Origin: a virus
Direction: 5' to 3' (one strand)
Virus record (IMG/VR): IMGVR_UViG_3300037156_000185
Location: 1 to 49,862 of that record
Length of the DNA stretch: 49,862 nt
The notes beneath the pieces were generated by a model that was not told the origin of the DNA, ran no database searches, and was given only the letters and a program-made list of their open reading frames with translations. Position 1 is the first letter of the stretch; each line of letters begins with the position of its first letter. The translations under genes were made by a program, and so were the position numbers. Of this stretch, positions 29,526-38,143 are shown in pieces.

Positions 29526-29783
29526 TCAGAGAGACGGTTTCCAGCCGGACGCCTTCAGCTCATCGCCTAGCAGCGGTTCAAAGGCTTTTGCAGCGATAGG
29601 TGCCCAGGTTTTGAAGCGGGTGGCTTCGTCGCCTTGCGTTTTGCACCGGTCGCAGAAGCCGGAGGTAAACCCGTCGGCGGTTGTGCCTAGCCACGTGGCG
29701 GGTTTGCCGCACTCGTGGTTAAAGCTGCCATAGTTGGCGTTATGGCACTTGCCGTCGGTGGCGTAAGAATTGATGGCGGTCAT
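29526..29783 (-). CDS. Small zinc-binding protein
   Basis: Eighty-five residues with GAAAGGAACC upstream. Cys/His residues in 'GKCHNANYGSFNHECGKPA' and 'GFCDRCKTQGDEATRF' could form one or two zinc sites. First gene of the long leftward accessory operon, directly behind its promoter. Confidence 0.65.
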   Translation of the reverse strand: MTAINSYATDGKCHNANYGSFNHECGKPATWLGTTADGFTSGFCDRCKTQGDEATRFKTWAPIAAKAFEPLLGDELKASGWKPSL

Positions 29784-29813
29784 TTTCGGTTCCTTTCATT
29801 TCTCTATGACCTG

Positions 29814-29842
29814 ACTATTTCATGGTGTCAGAGTGGTGTCAA
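29814..29842 (-). promoter_or_regulatory. Leftward promoter of the accessory operon with GTGTCA repeats
   Basis: On the minus strand TTGACA (29842-29837), 17-base spacer, AATAGT (29819-29814). GTGTCA occurs at 29825-29830 and 29836-29841, 11 bases apart on one DNA face, resembling the site at 25010. Confidence 0.65.
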
Positions 29843-29928
29843 ATGCTAAATAGCACCCCCACTAAAATAGTTTGGCGCCGGATCGTCAGGGCTGGCGCGG
29901 CTAGGGGATTGCGAGCGCTGGCGGCGGC

Positions 29929-30552
29929 GTGGTAAACGCGAGGCGATACCAACGCTACGGCAAGGTTTATAGGTTCAAGGTGCTAGCTGAAACCACCCGG
30001 CCAACTCCGGTTGATGTGCTCGATCATACAGACGGGCTTGACGGGCTCACCTCGCGCCAGCAACTATTTGTTTCGCTTTGCTTCTCCGGGTTGACGGATA
30101 CCGAAGCATATCGCCAGGCGGGCGACTGCAGTCGTATGAGCGAAGCGACTATAGGTCGGCATGCGTATGACATGGCACACTTGCCTAGAGTTCAGGCAAA
30201 GCTACGCCAGTTGCAAGATAAGAGGGACCAGCAGTCAACGCTTGCCGCCAATCTAACAAGAGATTGGATAACTAAAAGGATAATGTATCTCGCCGACAAT
30301 TCTGACAAAGACAGTGTAAAGCTTGCCAGTCTCATAGCGCTCGGAAAACACGTTGGCATTGATCTTTTCCGTGAGACCACACGCGTCGAGCGCGTCGAAA
30401 GAACGCCCGAAGATATTGATAGGGAGCTCGAAGCGCAGCTCAAGAGTCTTGCCAATACTATCGAAGGTTCCGCTCGAGCGATCGTCACCAAGCCGTTCAC
30501 GCCAGCGCCTTCGGCGGATGCACGTTCGCGTCGCAAACACAAGCCCGCTTAA
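29929..30552 (+). CDS. terS: Terminase small subunit
   Basis: A 207-residue protein, start GTG 29929 with a weak ribosome-binding signal. 'LTSRQQLFVSLCFSGLTDTEAYRQAG' followed by 'IGRHAYDMAHLPRVQAKLRQLQDKRD' is the pattern of small terminase proteins: an N-terminal HTH that binds the packaging site, then a coiled coil for oligomerisation. It recognises phage DNA and activates the large subunit, here 2.8 kb downstream with six small genes in between. Confidence 0.8.
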   Translation: MVNARRYQRYGKVYRFKVLAETTRPTPVDVLDHTDGLDGLTSRQQLFVSLCFSGLTDTEAYRQAGDCSRMSEATIGRHAYDMAHLPRVQAKLRQLQDKRDQQSTLAANLTRDWITKRIMYLADNSDKDSVKLASLIALGKHVGIDLFRETTRVERVERTPEDIDRELEAQLKSLANTIEGSARAIVTKPFTPAPSADARSRRKHKPA

Positions 30553-30559
30553 TAGCGAA

Positions 30560-30612
30560 CGGACTGTTCACTGATAGCGAACAGTGCCATGTTGGCGGAG
30601 GTAGTGTCCGCC
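30560..30612 (+). terminator. Two hairpins after the small terminase gene
   Basis: ACTGTTC-N9-GAACAGT and GGCGGA-N7-TCCGCC lie back to back after the terS stop. No T-tract follows, so they may be weak terminators or packaging-related structure. Confidence 0.4.
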
Positions 30613-30666
30613 GAGCCTCGGCCGTAAGTCCTTGTCAGTTATAGCTGTTATCGCGGCGCTAGATTA

Positions 30667-30690
30667 TCAGCCCCACATTCAGCCCCACAT
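30667..30690 (+). repeat. Tandem 12-base direct repeat
   Basis: TCAGCCCCACAT is repeated exactly twice without spacer in the gap after terS. Such repeats near terminase genes can be binding sites of the small subunit; no direct evidence. Confidence 0.7.
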
Positions 30691-30723
30691 CCCCTCGGTG
30701 AATGGCCAACCTATCGATTGTTC

Positions 30724-30752
30724 TTGACAGTTCCCGGCGCATGCTTAATAGT
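30724..30752 (+). promoter_or_regulatory. Rightward promoter of structural region
   Basis: TTGACA (30724-30729), 17-base spacer, AATAGT (30747-30752), the same -10 as the promoter at 29814. The next gene starts at 30781 behind GAAAGGAC. Confidence 0.6.
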
Positions 30753-30780
30753 GGGGGTGTTAATTGAAAGGACAAACCAA

Positions 30781-31008
30781 ATGGCCATCCACCTCGCTAC
30801 CGCAACCTACCAGCCGGCTTACGGCAGCCCTGTCGCTGCCTACATCGCGCCGTACCAGACCACGCGCCGCGGCCAGCGCGTCACAGCCTACCGCTGGCAC
30901 GCTGAAGGCGGACAGCATGTCGGCTACCTGCCGTTCGCTACAGTCGAGCGCGGCATGCGCGCCGTCGCTACTGATCACCGCTTCACCAACGTTGCGCTGG
31001 CGGAGTGA
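30781..31008 (+). CDS. Hypothetical protein
   Basis: Seventy-five residues, rich in Ala, Tyr and Arg ('YIAPYQTTRRGQRVTAYRWH'). Located behind its own promoter and followed by a hairpin, so it may be a single-gene unit. No family is recognised. Confidence 0.6.
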   Translation: MAIHLATATYQPAYGSPVAAYIAPYQTTRRGQRVTAYRWHAEGGQHVGYLPFATVERGMRAVATDHRFTNVALAE

Positions 31009-31392
31009 TCGCCGGCGGATGGTCAGCCCAGATGATTAGGGCGTGACCATCCAAGGCTGCATGCGTGAGGCGCTGAGGTGGATGCTGTTGACCTTGGTGT
31101 TTCATGCGTGATGGTGTGGGTTGGAGCATGTGCGGCGCGGCGCTCGAGGCTGTTGGCGATTCGGCGATCGGCTGGCGCTGGCGGATTGGCGCGTGTGGCC
31201 GGATGGGTGGCGGGGTGGCGCCCCACCGCGGGCTGAGCGGGACTCCAGCTATAGATTAGGACTAGCCTTGTTCGTCGCGCTCTCACCTAAAAGCTATATT
31301 TTTCAGAAAATAAAAACCAAAACCGGACCGGCTTGCCGCAGTCCCCTCCCCCGCGCTAACCTGACCTCCGCCAACCCAGGAGCGCCCAGTCA
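31009..31392 (+). other. Noncoding stretch with one hairpin
   Basis: A 384-base gap. A perfect 9-bp inverted repeat (GGATGGTCA at 31017-31025 with TGACCATCC at 31044-31052) follows the previous stop and may terminate it. A short AT-rich run lies at about 31285-31320. I see no convincing gene on either strand. Confidence 0.5.
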
Positions 31393-31647
31393 ATGACCCT
31401 CAATGTCGTCCAGTTGCACGAAGATCCGACTCTCATCAACGATATTCCTAATCAGCTCCGCAATCTCGCCGATCGCCTGGAGGCCGGCGAAGAAACCGCC
31501 GATGCTGTCCTGGTGATCGTCGCCGGCGCCGACAACGAGTGGCCGACGATGCACAACTGGGGCGGCTATCTGCGGAACCGCGAACTGATCGGACTGCTCG
31601 AGATCGCCAAAGCGCACACCTTCAACGTCATGAGCGCGCCCGAATGA
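31393..31647 (+). CDS. Hypothetical protein
   Basis: Eighty-four residues. 'PNQLRNLADRLEAGEETADAVLVIVAG' and 'REL IGLLEIAKAHTFN' give an alpha/beta pattern common in small phage proteins near terminase. No family name is known to me. Stop overlaps the next start. Confidence 0.65.
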   Translation: MTLNVVQLHEDPTLINDIPNQLRNLADRLEAGEETADAVLVIVAGADNEWPTMHNWGGYLRNRELIGLLEIAKAHTFNVMSAPE

Positions 31648-31883
31648 CCAACACCGAGATCATGATTGAGCTCGACCGAAAGCACCGTGCGCTCCGGTCA
31701 GGCAATAGATGGGCTATCACCCGCCTGCAAACCGATGGCTCCTACGATCTCGTCAGCGCCTGGAACGGCGGCCGAAGGTCTCTGTACCGCTGGTGTGAAA
31801 ACAATGATGTTCACCCCGACCGCGACGCCGAAGCCGCGCTCGAACTGATCCCCGAACTCGACGGCTTCCGCGACCGCGGCTAG
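31644..31883 (+). CDS. Hypothetical protein
   Basis: Seventy-nine residues from ATG 31644 (ATGA overlap). Contains 'NRWAITRLQTDGSYDLVSAW' and an acidic C-terminus. No family is recognised. Confidence 0.6.
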   Translation: MTNTEIMIELDRKHRALRSGNRWAITRLQTDGSYDLVSAWNGGRRSLYRWCENNDVHPDRDAEAALELIPELDGFRDRG

Positions 31884-31933
31884 ACACCACCGCACAGCCG
31901 TGCTACACGATCCAACAATAGGGACCGTTAATA

Positions 31934-32257
31934 ATGGCGCACGAAGTCCATCCGGACATGTCGATCTATCACGTGCACGTGTATTCCGCTCTTCGCGAGG
32001 CATGGTGGTACTTCGGCAGCGCCCCGAGTCAGTATGAAATCCAGCTCGCTTGCCGGTGCTCGAGCACAACCGTGCACCAGGCCTACGCTGAATTGCGGCG
32101 CCGCGGCCTGATCACCGCCCCCAAGCACGGTACGAGAGTGGCCAAGCCAACCGATCTCACCCGGACCATTTCCAAAACTGAGCCTGACCCATGGGCCGAC
32201 CTGGTCGAGGATGATGGAAAACCAAAGTACTGGAAGCTTCCCGACGACCATGCGTGA
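31934..32257 (+). CDS. GntR-like winged-helix regulator
   Basis: A 107-residue protein. 'PSQYEIQLACRCSSTTVHQAYAELRRRGLITAPKHGTRV' (about 32-70) is a winged helix of the GntR type: helix-turn-helix, then the wing 'KHGTRV'. There is no effector domain; the acidic tail is short. Possibly controls late genes. Confidence 0.7.
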   Translation: MAHEVHPDMSIYHVHVYSALREAWWYFGSAPSQYEIQLACRCSSTTVHQAYAELRRRGLITAPKHGTRVAKPTDLTRTISKTEPDPWADLVEDDGKPKYWKLPDDHA

Positions 32258-32327
32258 CGAAACCGACGAGACCGTCTACGCGTTATTGAACCGCCTCAAC
32301 CATCAATGGACACAAGGATCGCCTACC

Positions 32328-32780
32328 ATGAAAGCCAAAGACGTCTTCAAAAACGAATTCCTGACCAACCTCGGCACTGACCATGTCGCCGTCGACGCTC
32401 GTGGCATGCCTTACTCGCGCGCCGGCAACCGCGAAGCCGTGGTACGCGCTGCCCCCGACGCCGCGGCGTATTTCACTGGTGAAGATTTTGACCCGGTGTC
32501 AGTGTCTGTTCCCGCGCCCCCGGCGATTCCTATCCCGGTCCCGAGCGCTCCCGCGGCTCCGCCGGTCACCCCAACTGAGGAACCGGTGTTCGTCATGCCG
32601 ATCGGCGATCTGCCGGACACCCCGAAGCCTGACTGGTCCAGTGAACCGGTTTACACTGGTACCGGTACGCCGCCAGTCAGCGGGCATTTCGGACAGGCCC
32701 CCATTAAGCCAATGGCCAGCGAAAATCCGCACGTCACCGACCCGATGCTGGTCACAGCGCCAAAGGCCCCGCTCAATTAA
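32328..32780 (+). CDS. Pro-rich hypothetical protein
   Basis: A 150-residue protein from ATG 32328 (AAGGA about 9 bases upstream); an ATG at 32250 would add 26 residues and cannot be excluded. Conserved-looking N-terminus 'MKAKDVFKNEFLTNLGTDHV', then a long Pro/Ala/Val-rich low-complexity segment. No family is recognised. Confidence 0.6.
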   Translation: MKAKDVFKNEFLTNLGTDHVAVDARGMPYSRAGNREAVVRAAPDAAAYFTGEDFDPVSVSVPAPPAIPIPVPSAPAAPPVTPTEEPVFVMPIGDLPDTPKPDWSSEPVYTGTGTPPVSGHFGQAPIKPMASENPHVTDPMLVTAPKAPLN

Positions 32781-33296
32781 ATGGTTCGGTACCGCTATTG
32801 GTGGGTCAGGACGTCGGTACGCGGCGCGCCTGACGCTACCCGCGTCAAACAAGCCGTAGCCCAAGGCTGGGAACTGGTCAGCGCTGGAGACTGGCCAGAA
32901 GGCATGCCGACGTCCTACGATAATTTGGGCAAGGACAATCTCGCGCTCTATCGCTTACCAGAAATACAAGCGCAAGAACACCAAGCGCGCTTGCAGAATC
33001 GCAATGCCACGGAGTTCAACCGCTCCGTGGACGCGTACCTGAGACGCGATCGAGATACGGATAACGCAAAGTTCGCCTTCTACCCCGGACATGAGGATCT
33101 GGAACCGCGACGGGAACCCAAACCAGCCTACACCGCCGCGACTTTCTATAGCCCCGAGAATCTAGTCATATACCCCGATCGGGCGGTCGAATTGGCCGCC
33201 TACAAAGCGCACGTCGCCGAGCACGGCGAGCGTTTCCCGATGGCATACTTTGTCGGCAAGAACTACAAAAAGCCAAGGCGAAAAACGCCCAAGTGA
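32781..33296 (+). CDS. Virion-region protein, paralogue of the gene at 39997
   Basis: A 171-residue protein. 'YRYWWVRTSVRGAPDATRVK' followed by 'QGWELVSAGDWPEGMPTS' and 'LALYRLPEIQAQEHQARLQN' resembles the protein at 39997 ('YTFRWCRAESRNQSDHRTYQ', 'EGWEPVRAEDH', 'LCKMPDEMVEQRRRYYAKLS'). Both look like one small phage domain found near capsid genes. Function unknown. Confidence 0.65.
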   Translation: MVRYRYWWVRTSVRGAPDATRVKQAVAQGWELVSAGDWPEGMPTSYDNLGKDNLALYRLPEIQAQEHQARLQNRNATEFNRSVDAYLRRDRDTDNAKFAFYPGHEDLEPRREPKPAYTAATFYSPENLVIYPDRAVELAAYKAHVAEHGERFPMAYFVGKNYKKPRRKTPK

Positions 33297-33394
33297 TTGA
33301 CGAGCAGACCCTAAACTACGCCCTGCGCAACATCAGCCAGCTGGACGCCGCCCAAAAGGCGCGCGTCCTGCAGCTGCTCGAGGAACGCGCGTAA
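33293..33394 (+). CDS. 33-residue duplicate of the TerL N-terminus
   Basis: GTG start overlapping the previous stop, stop overlapping the TerL start (TAATG). 'IDEQTLNYALRNISQLDAAQ', then 'KARVLQLLEERA', aligns with residues 2-33 of TerL ('TEHDLQFAIRNIAQLDPIQ', 'KARVLSLVEERE'). Probably the stub of an older terL whose body was replaced. It may still be translated and may help couple translation to TerL. Confidence 0.65.
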   Translation: MIDEQTLNYALRNISQLDAAQKARVLQLLEERA

Positions 33395-35067
33395 TGGCGC
33401 TCACCGAGCATGATCTACAATTCGCGATCCGAAATATCGCTCAATTGGACCCGATCCAAAAGGCCCGGGTGCTTTCGCTCGTGGAAGAGCGCGAGAAGAT
33501 GCGCAAAATCCAAGCCGCACGTGACCATTTTCTGCCCTTCGTTACTCTTATGTGGCCAGACTTTATTCCTGGCGCGCACCATACGATAATGGCTGAAGCC
33601 TTTGAAGAGGTGGTGAAAGGCAATATTAAGCGCCTAATCATCAACATGCCACCACGTTTTACTAAGAGCGAGCTATCAAGCTGGTTACTTCCAGCATGGG
33701 TCATGGGTAGAAAACCTACCGAAAAAGTAATTCAGGCTAGTAATACAGAAGCGCTAGCCTCCGGTTTCGGTCGTAAGGTAAGGAATCTTATCAGCGGCGA
33801 TAACAATGACACCGACCAGACAGTAAATATGTTTAAACGGGTGTTTCCAAACGTATGGCTTGCTAAGGATAGTCAAGCAGCAGCGGGTTGGCATACAAAC
33901 AGGGGAGGCGAATACTTTGCCATCGGAGTAAATGGCAAAGTAACTGGAAAAGGAGCCTCGCTAGCTGTGCTGGATGACTTACATTCTGAACAAGAGGCTA
34001 AGCAAGCAGAAACTAACCCCGCTGTGTTTGACATGGTATGGTCGTGGTATTCTTCAGGAATCCGCCAAAGATTGCAGCCGGGAGGAAAGATAGTCATACC
34101 CATGACTAGGTGGTCCAAGCGAGATATTGCCGGACGACTTATCAAACAGATGCAAGATGCCGAAGGACCCGCCGATAAGTGGGAAGTCATCAGCTTTCCA
34201 GCTATCCTGGACGAGGGGGAACCGACCGAACGTTCAATGTGGCCCGGATTCTGGCCCCTCGATGAACTGCAGAAGACCCGCGCGGCCCTGCCCGTAGCTA
34301 AATGGCAGGCGCAATATATGCAGGAACCGACGTCTGACACGGCGGCCATCCTCAAACGCGAATACTGGCGCATCTGGGGCGAGGACAAAGAGGTCGACCT
34401 GAAGGAAGGGCGCACCAGCTGTCCCAGTCCGCAGCACGCCGTCGCCTGGGGGCAGGGAAAGCCACCCGCCTGCGATTACATTATACAATCTTGGGATTGC
34501 GCGACAGGGACAAAGGATCGAAGTCACCCTAGCGCCATGACCGAGTGGGGGGTGTTCAGGACGGAAGACTCGAAGACCGGCAAAACCATCAACAACATTT
34601 TCCTGCTTAGCTCGTTCAAGCGCCGCATGGAGTTTCCTGAGCTAAAGGCCAAAGCCAAGCAATTCTATGAAGAAAGCATGCCGGATAGCCTCTTGATCGA
34701 AAACAAGAGCGCCGGAATACAACTGTTACAAGAATTTCGCGCTATGGGCATACCAGCGCTGTCTTTTGATAAGTCCAGCCGTGGTAAGTCGACAGGAGTG
34801 CGCGGGGTAGGCACGAACGACAAGACCGCGCGCGCGAATATCATTGTCGATATTTTCGCGAGCGGCTATGTATGGGCGCCTGACACACGCTTTGCCGAGG
34901 AGGTCATCATGCAGTGCGCCGACTTCCCGAACGGAGAAGAAGACGATCTTGTCGATACGACCGTCCAGGCCATGATGCGTTTTCGCGCCGGCGGCCTAAT
35001 CCGTACCGAGCACGATGAAGAAGAGGAGCGCGACCAGCCCCGCGCTCGCCGCCGGAGGTACTATTGA
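33394..35067 (+). CDS. terL: Terminase large subunit
   Basis: A 557-residue packaging motor. ATPase: 'RLIINMPPRFTKSELSSWLL' (P-loop variant, about 72-90), Walker B 'GASLAVLDDLHSEQEA' with the DD pair (about 190), coupling motif 'VIPMTRWSKRDIAGRLI'. Nuclease: 'YIIQSWDCATGTKDRS' (catalytic Asp), 'SLLIENKSAGIQLLQEF', and an acidic cluster near the C-terminus. It cuts and pumps DNA into proheads with TerS and the portal. The first ~800 bases are visibly AT-richer than the rest, pointing to a recombination joint near 34,200. Confidence 0.93.
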   Translation: MALTEHDLQFAIRNIAQLDPIQKARVLSLVEEREKMRKIQAARDHFLPFVTLMWPDFIPGAHHTIMAEAFEEVVKGNIKRLIINMPPRFTKSELSSWLLPAWVMGRKPTEKVIQASNTEALASGFGRKVRNLISGDNNDTDQTVNMFKRVFPNVWLAKDSQAAAGWHTNRGGEYFAIGVNGKVTGKGASLAVLDDLHSEQEAKQAETNPAVFDMVWSWYSSGIRQRLQPGGKIVIPMTRWSKRDIAGRLIKQMQDAEGPADKWEVISFPAILDEGEPTERSMWPGFWPLDELQKTRAALPVAKWQAQYMQEPTSDTAAILKREYWRIWGEDKEVDLKEGRTSCPSPQHAVAWGQGKPPACDYIIQSWDCATGTKDRSHPSAMTEWGVFRTEDSKTGKTINNIFLLSSFKRRMEFPELKAKAKQFYEESMPDSLLIENKSAGIQLLQEFRAMGIPALSFDKSSRGKSTGVRGVGTNDKTARANIIVDIFASGYVWAPDTRFAEEVIMQCADFPNGEEDDLVDTTVQAMMRFRAGGLIRTEHDEEEERDQPRARRRRYY

Positions 35068-35136
35068 TCCCGGCGCTCCATTCTTTTTTAACCAATAAGC
35101 TACCAATTTCAAGCGCTTACGTCAAGGGGCTAAGGC

Positions 35137-37626
35137 ATGGCTGACGCCTCGCGTATCGGGTCGGGCATCGCCAATCCGGACCTCGATCAATACGATATGA
35201 GCAATGCCTCGATCGAGCCGACGCCTAGCGGCGGGGCTATCGTCAATCTCGACGGACCGCCTAAGCCCCCCGCGGCGGATATCCCGTTCGATGGCAATCT
35301 CTGCGATCTGCTGACTACCCAGGATCTCGGCCGCCTCGGCGGCGACATCGTTCGCCTGACCGATGAAGACGATCGCTCCCGCATGGAGTGGCGGCAGACC
35401 TACGCCCGCGGTCTCACTCTCCTCGGCCTGAAATACGAGCAGCGCACCGAGCCGTGGGAGAACGCCTGCGGCGCTTTCCATCCGATGCTCCTGGAAAGCG
35501 TCATCCGCTTCAACGCCCAGGAGATGATGGACATCTTCCCGGCGAGCGGCCCGGTGAAGACCGAGATCATCGGGCGCGTCACCGACGATAAGGAAGCCCA
35601 GGCGCGCCGCGTCGAAACCGACCTAAACTGGTTGGCCTGCGAGAAGATCAAAGGCTATCGGCAAGAAACCGATATGCTCTTGTTCAACCTACCGCTCGCC
35701 GGCACGGTCTTCCGCAAATTCCGTTTCGATACCAGGCGTAAATTTCCAGCTGCCGAATATGTGCTGCCCGAGCACGTCGTCATGCCCTATAGCGCGGCGA
35801 GCCTCGAAAGCACCGAGCGCTTCGCCATCATCCTGATGAAGACGCAGAACTGGATCAAAGCTAAGATCGCCGAAGGTTTCTACCGCGACATCGGCGATGT
35901 CGGCATGGGCGTTGTCAAGACCGACGAGATCAGCCAGGAAAAGGACCGCATCGAAGGGCGATCCAACACCAACACCGCCGAGGACTATCTGCACCGGCTC
36001 TACGAGTCGAACATCGATTGGTACCTCGAGGAAGATAACCTTAACCCTACCAAACTGCCGGTACCGTATGTCATCACCGTCGACACGGTGAGCCAGAAGG
36101 TCCTGAGCATCCGGCGCAACTGGAAACAGGGCGACGAGGCATTCGAACGCCAGATCAACCTGGTCCAACACAAATACATGCCGGGCTTCGGGCCTTACGG
36201 CATCGGGCTGATCAACATCCTCGGCGGCTTAACTGAGAGTGCCACCAGCATCCTGCGCCAGCTCGTCGACGCCGGCACGCTTTCCAACCTGCCCGCCGGC
36301 TATAAGACCAAAGCCGCGCGAATCATCGGCGATTCTGAGCCTATTGGCCCCGGTGAATGGCGCGATGTCGACGTCGGCATGGACACACTCAGGGAATCCT
36401 TCTTCCCGCTGCCCTACAAAGAGCCGAGCACGGTTCTCGCGGCCCTTTTGGGCCAGATCGTCGACGAAGGGCGCCGGATCGGCTCCGTCGCCGACATGAA
36501 AATCACCGACATGACCGGCCAGAACATGCCGGTCGGCACGACGCTTGCCATTATCGAGCGCTCAATGAAGGTGATGAGCGCGGTCCAACAGCGGCTCTAC
36601 GAGAGCTTCAAGAACGAATTCAAGGTGATCGCCGAGATTGCCCACGATTTCATGGGCAAAACGCCATACCCGTTCGAGCTCGAGCCGCAAGAGCAGCAGT
36701 CTACCCGCGAGCAAGACTACGACTATCAGAAGGTCAGCGTTATCCCAGTCGCTGATCCGAACGCTACCACCATGGCGCAGCGCATCATGGTGCTACAGGC
36801 GATCATCCAGCTATCGCAGACGGCGCCGCAGATTTATGACCTTCCGGCGCTGCATACCGACATGATCGGCGTGCTTGGCAGCAACAAGGCAAGCCTCTAT
36901 ATCCCGCCCAAGACTCAGGTGCTGCCCGCCGACCCGGTCACCGAGAACATGCACCTGCTCAATAGCCAGCCGGTCAAAGCCGGCCCGGCGCAGGATCATA
37001 AGGCGCACATCACCGTGCACATGATGGCCGCGCAGGACCCGCAGATTGTTAAGCTACTGACTAACAATCCCTCGGCGCCCGGCATCCAGGCCGCCTTGCA
37101 GGCGCATGTGCTTGAGCATCTAGCCTTCGAATACCGGACCGAGATCGAACAGCAGCTCGGGGCGCCCTTGCCGCCGCCAGATCAGCCACTACCCGACGAC
37201 GTCGAATACAATCTCTCCGGCATCATCGCCCAGGCGGCGCAGAAGCTGTTCTCCAAGAACCAGGCCGACGCCGAGCAAGCGCAGATACAGCAAAACCTGC
37301 AGGACCCGGTCATCCAGAACGAAACCCGCGCCCTCGACATCAAACAGCAGGCTGAGCACAACAAGTTCATGCTCGGCATGGCCAATCTTGACGCCAAGGG
37401 CCAGGATCGCCTTGCCAACACCTTGCAGATGATCTTCCGCGAGATGTCGGAAACCGATCGCGCCGTGCTCGCCGCCGAACTAAGCTCGAAAACCTTGCTT
37501 AGCAACGAGCAGATCAAGGAAGCTGAGATGTCATCCGACCTGACGCAAGGTGTAATGGGCCATATGGCCAAGCTGCTCGTCGCCAAGGTCGCCGCCGATA
37601 GCGCGCCACCACCGGGAGCCGCCTGA
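35137..37626 (+). CDS. Portal protein
   Basis: An 829-residue portal, longer than average. Recognisable parts: 'WENACGAFHPMLLESVIRFN', 'EMMDIFPASGPVKTEI', 'YVLPEHVVMPYSAASLESTE', a central 'GFGPYGIGLINILGGLTESA', 'ATSILRQLVDAGTLSNLPAG', and a C-terminal Gln-rich coiled coil (about 700-800). This layout belongs to portals of the P22-like/large portal type. It forms the dodecameric DNA gate of the capsid and docks TerL. It follows TerL after a 69-base gap. Confidence 0.88.
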   Translation: MADASRIGSGIANPDLDQYDMSNASIEPTPSGGAIVNLDGPPKPPAADIPFDGNLCDLLTTQDLGRLGGDIVRLTDEDDRSRMEWRQTYARGLTLLGLKYEQRTEPWENACGAFHPMLLESVIRFNAQEMMDIFPASGPVKTEIIGRVTDDKEAQARRVETDLNWLACEKIKGYRQETDMLLFNLPLAGTVFRKFRFDTRRKFPAAEYVLPEHVVMPYSAASLESTERFAIILMKTQNWIKAKIAEGFYRDIGDVGMGVVKTDEISQEKDRIEGRSNTNTAEDYLHRLYESNIDWYLEEDNLNPTKLPVPYVITVDTVSQKVLSIRRNWKQGDEAFERQINLVQHKYMPGFGPYGIGLINILGGLTESATSILRQLVDAGTLSNLPAGYKTKAARIIGDSEPIGPGEWRDVDVGMDTLRESFFPLPYKEPSTVLAALLGQIVDEGRRIGSVADMKITDMTGQNMPVGTTLAIIERSMKVMSAVQQRLYESFKNEFKVIAEIAHDFMGKTPYPFELEPQEQQSTREQDYDYQKVSVIPVADPNATTMAQRIMVLQAIIQLSQTAPQIYDLPALHTDMIGVLGSNKASLYIPPKTQVLPADPVTENMHLLNSQPVKAGPAQDHKAHITVHMMAAQDPQIVKLLTNNPSAPGIQAALQAHVLEHLAFEYRTEIEQQLGAPLPPPDQPLPDDVEYNLSGIIAQAAQKLFSKNQADAEQAQIQQNLQDPVIQNETRALDIKQQAEHNKFMLGMANLDAKGQDRLANTLQMIFREMSETDRAVLAAELSSKTLLSNEQIKEAEMSSDLTQGVMGHMAKLLVAKVAADSAPPPGAA

Positions 37627-37970
37627 TGCTCACTCATAGTGAGAGTAACGCTGAGTTAAGTGTGCTGCGTCTGTTTATCGCCCACGAGGTACCTGATATA
37701 TGGTACTATGAAGATCTGTACCTGACGCCAGACGCCCTAGCTCCCGTGCGCGATACGGCAGATGAATTAGGGCTGGAACGCGATAGTTTCGGGCCAGCGG
37801 TATTTTCTGGGCCTCTGACTTTCAGAGATGTTGAAGCTGGCCGAGAATGCGTTCAGCGAGCCGCAGAACGGCATAAAAAGTTATTCGATCAGATGACTCC
37901 GCTAGTTCAAGATGAGCGCGAAAGCCTTCCGTTGCCAAAGTGCATGCTGCCATCACCGGGAGCCGTCTGA
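37626..37970 (+). CDS. Hypothetical protein
   Basis: A 114-residue acidic protein, start overlapping the portal stop by one base. 'VPDIWYYEDLYLTPDALAPV' is distinctive, but no family is recognised. Confidence 0.6.
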   Translation: MLTHSESNAELSVLRLFIAHEVPDIWYYEDLYLTPDALAPVRDTADELGLERDSFGPAVFSGPLTFRDVEAGRECVQRAAERHKKLFDQMTPLVQDERESLPLPKCMLPSPGAV

Positions 37971-38143
37971 TGTGGATCGAATATACAGGCGCCAATTGTC
38001 CTGTACCCGCCGGCACAATTGTTGATGCCCATCTACAGCATTCATACGGTGGAATGACTATCTGGCGATCCGTTCGCGCCGATAAAGTGTGGGGCAAGCG
38101 ACTCTGGGGTGTTTTGATTCTCGCTTATCGAGTGCACGCATGA
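37970..38143 (+). CDS. Small 'CPVP...AYR' domain protein
   Basis: Fifty-seven residues from ATG 37970 (TGATG overlap). 'WIEYTGANCPVPAGTIVDAH' and the final 'ILAYRVHA' share the pattern of the C-terminal part of the protein at 25856. A short beta-rich domain common in phages; role unknown. Confidence 0.65.
   Translation: MWIEYTGANCPVPAGTIVDAHLQHSYGGMTIWRSVRADKVWGKRLWGVLILAYRVHA

Noticed and set aside
31121-31396. 91-codon rightward frame in the gap after 31008
   Set aside because: No ribosome-binding site, and the Arg/Trp/Pro-rich translation looks like noncoding GC-rich DNA.
35689-36171. 160-codon leftward frame inside the portal gene
   Set aside because: It is fully antisense to a well-supported portal protein and has no ribosome-binding site or family pattern.
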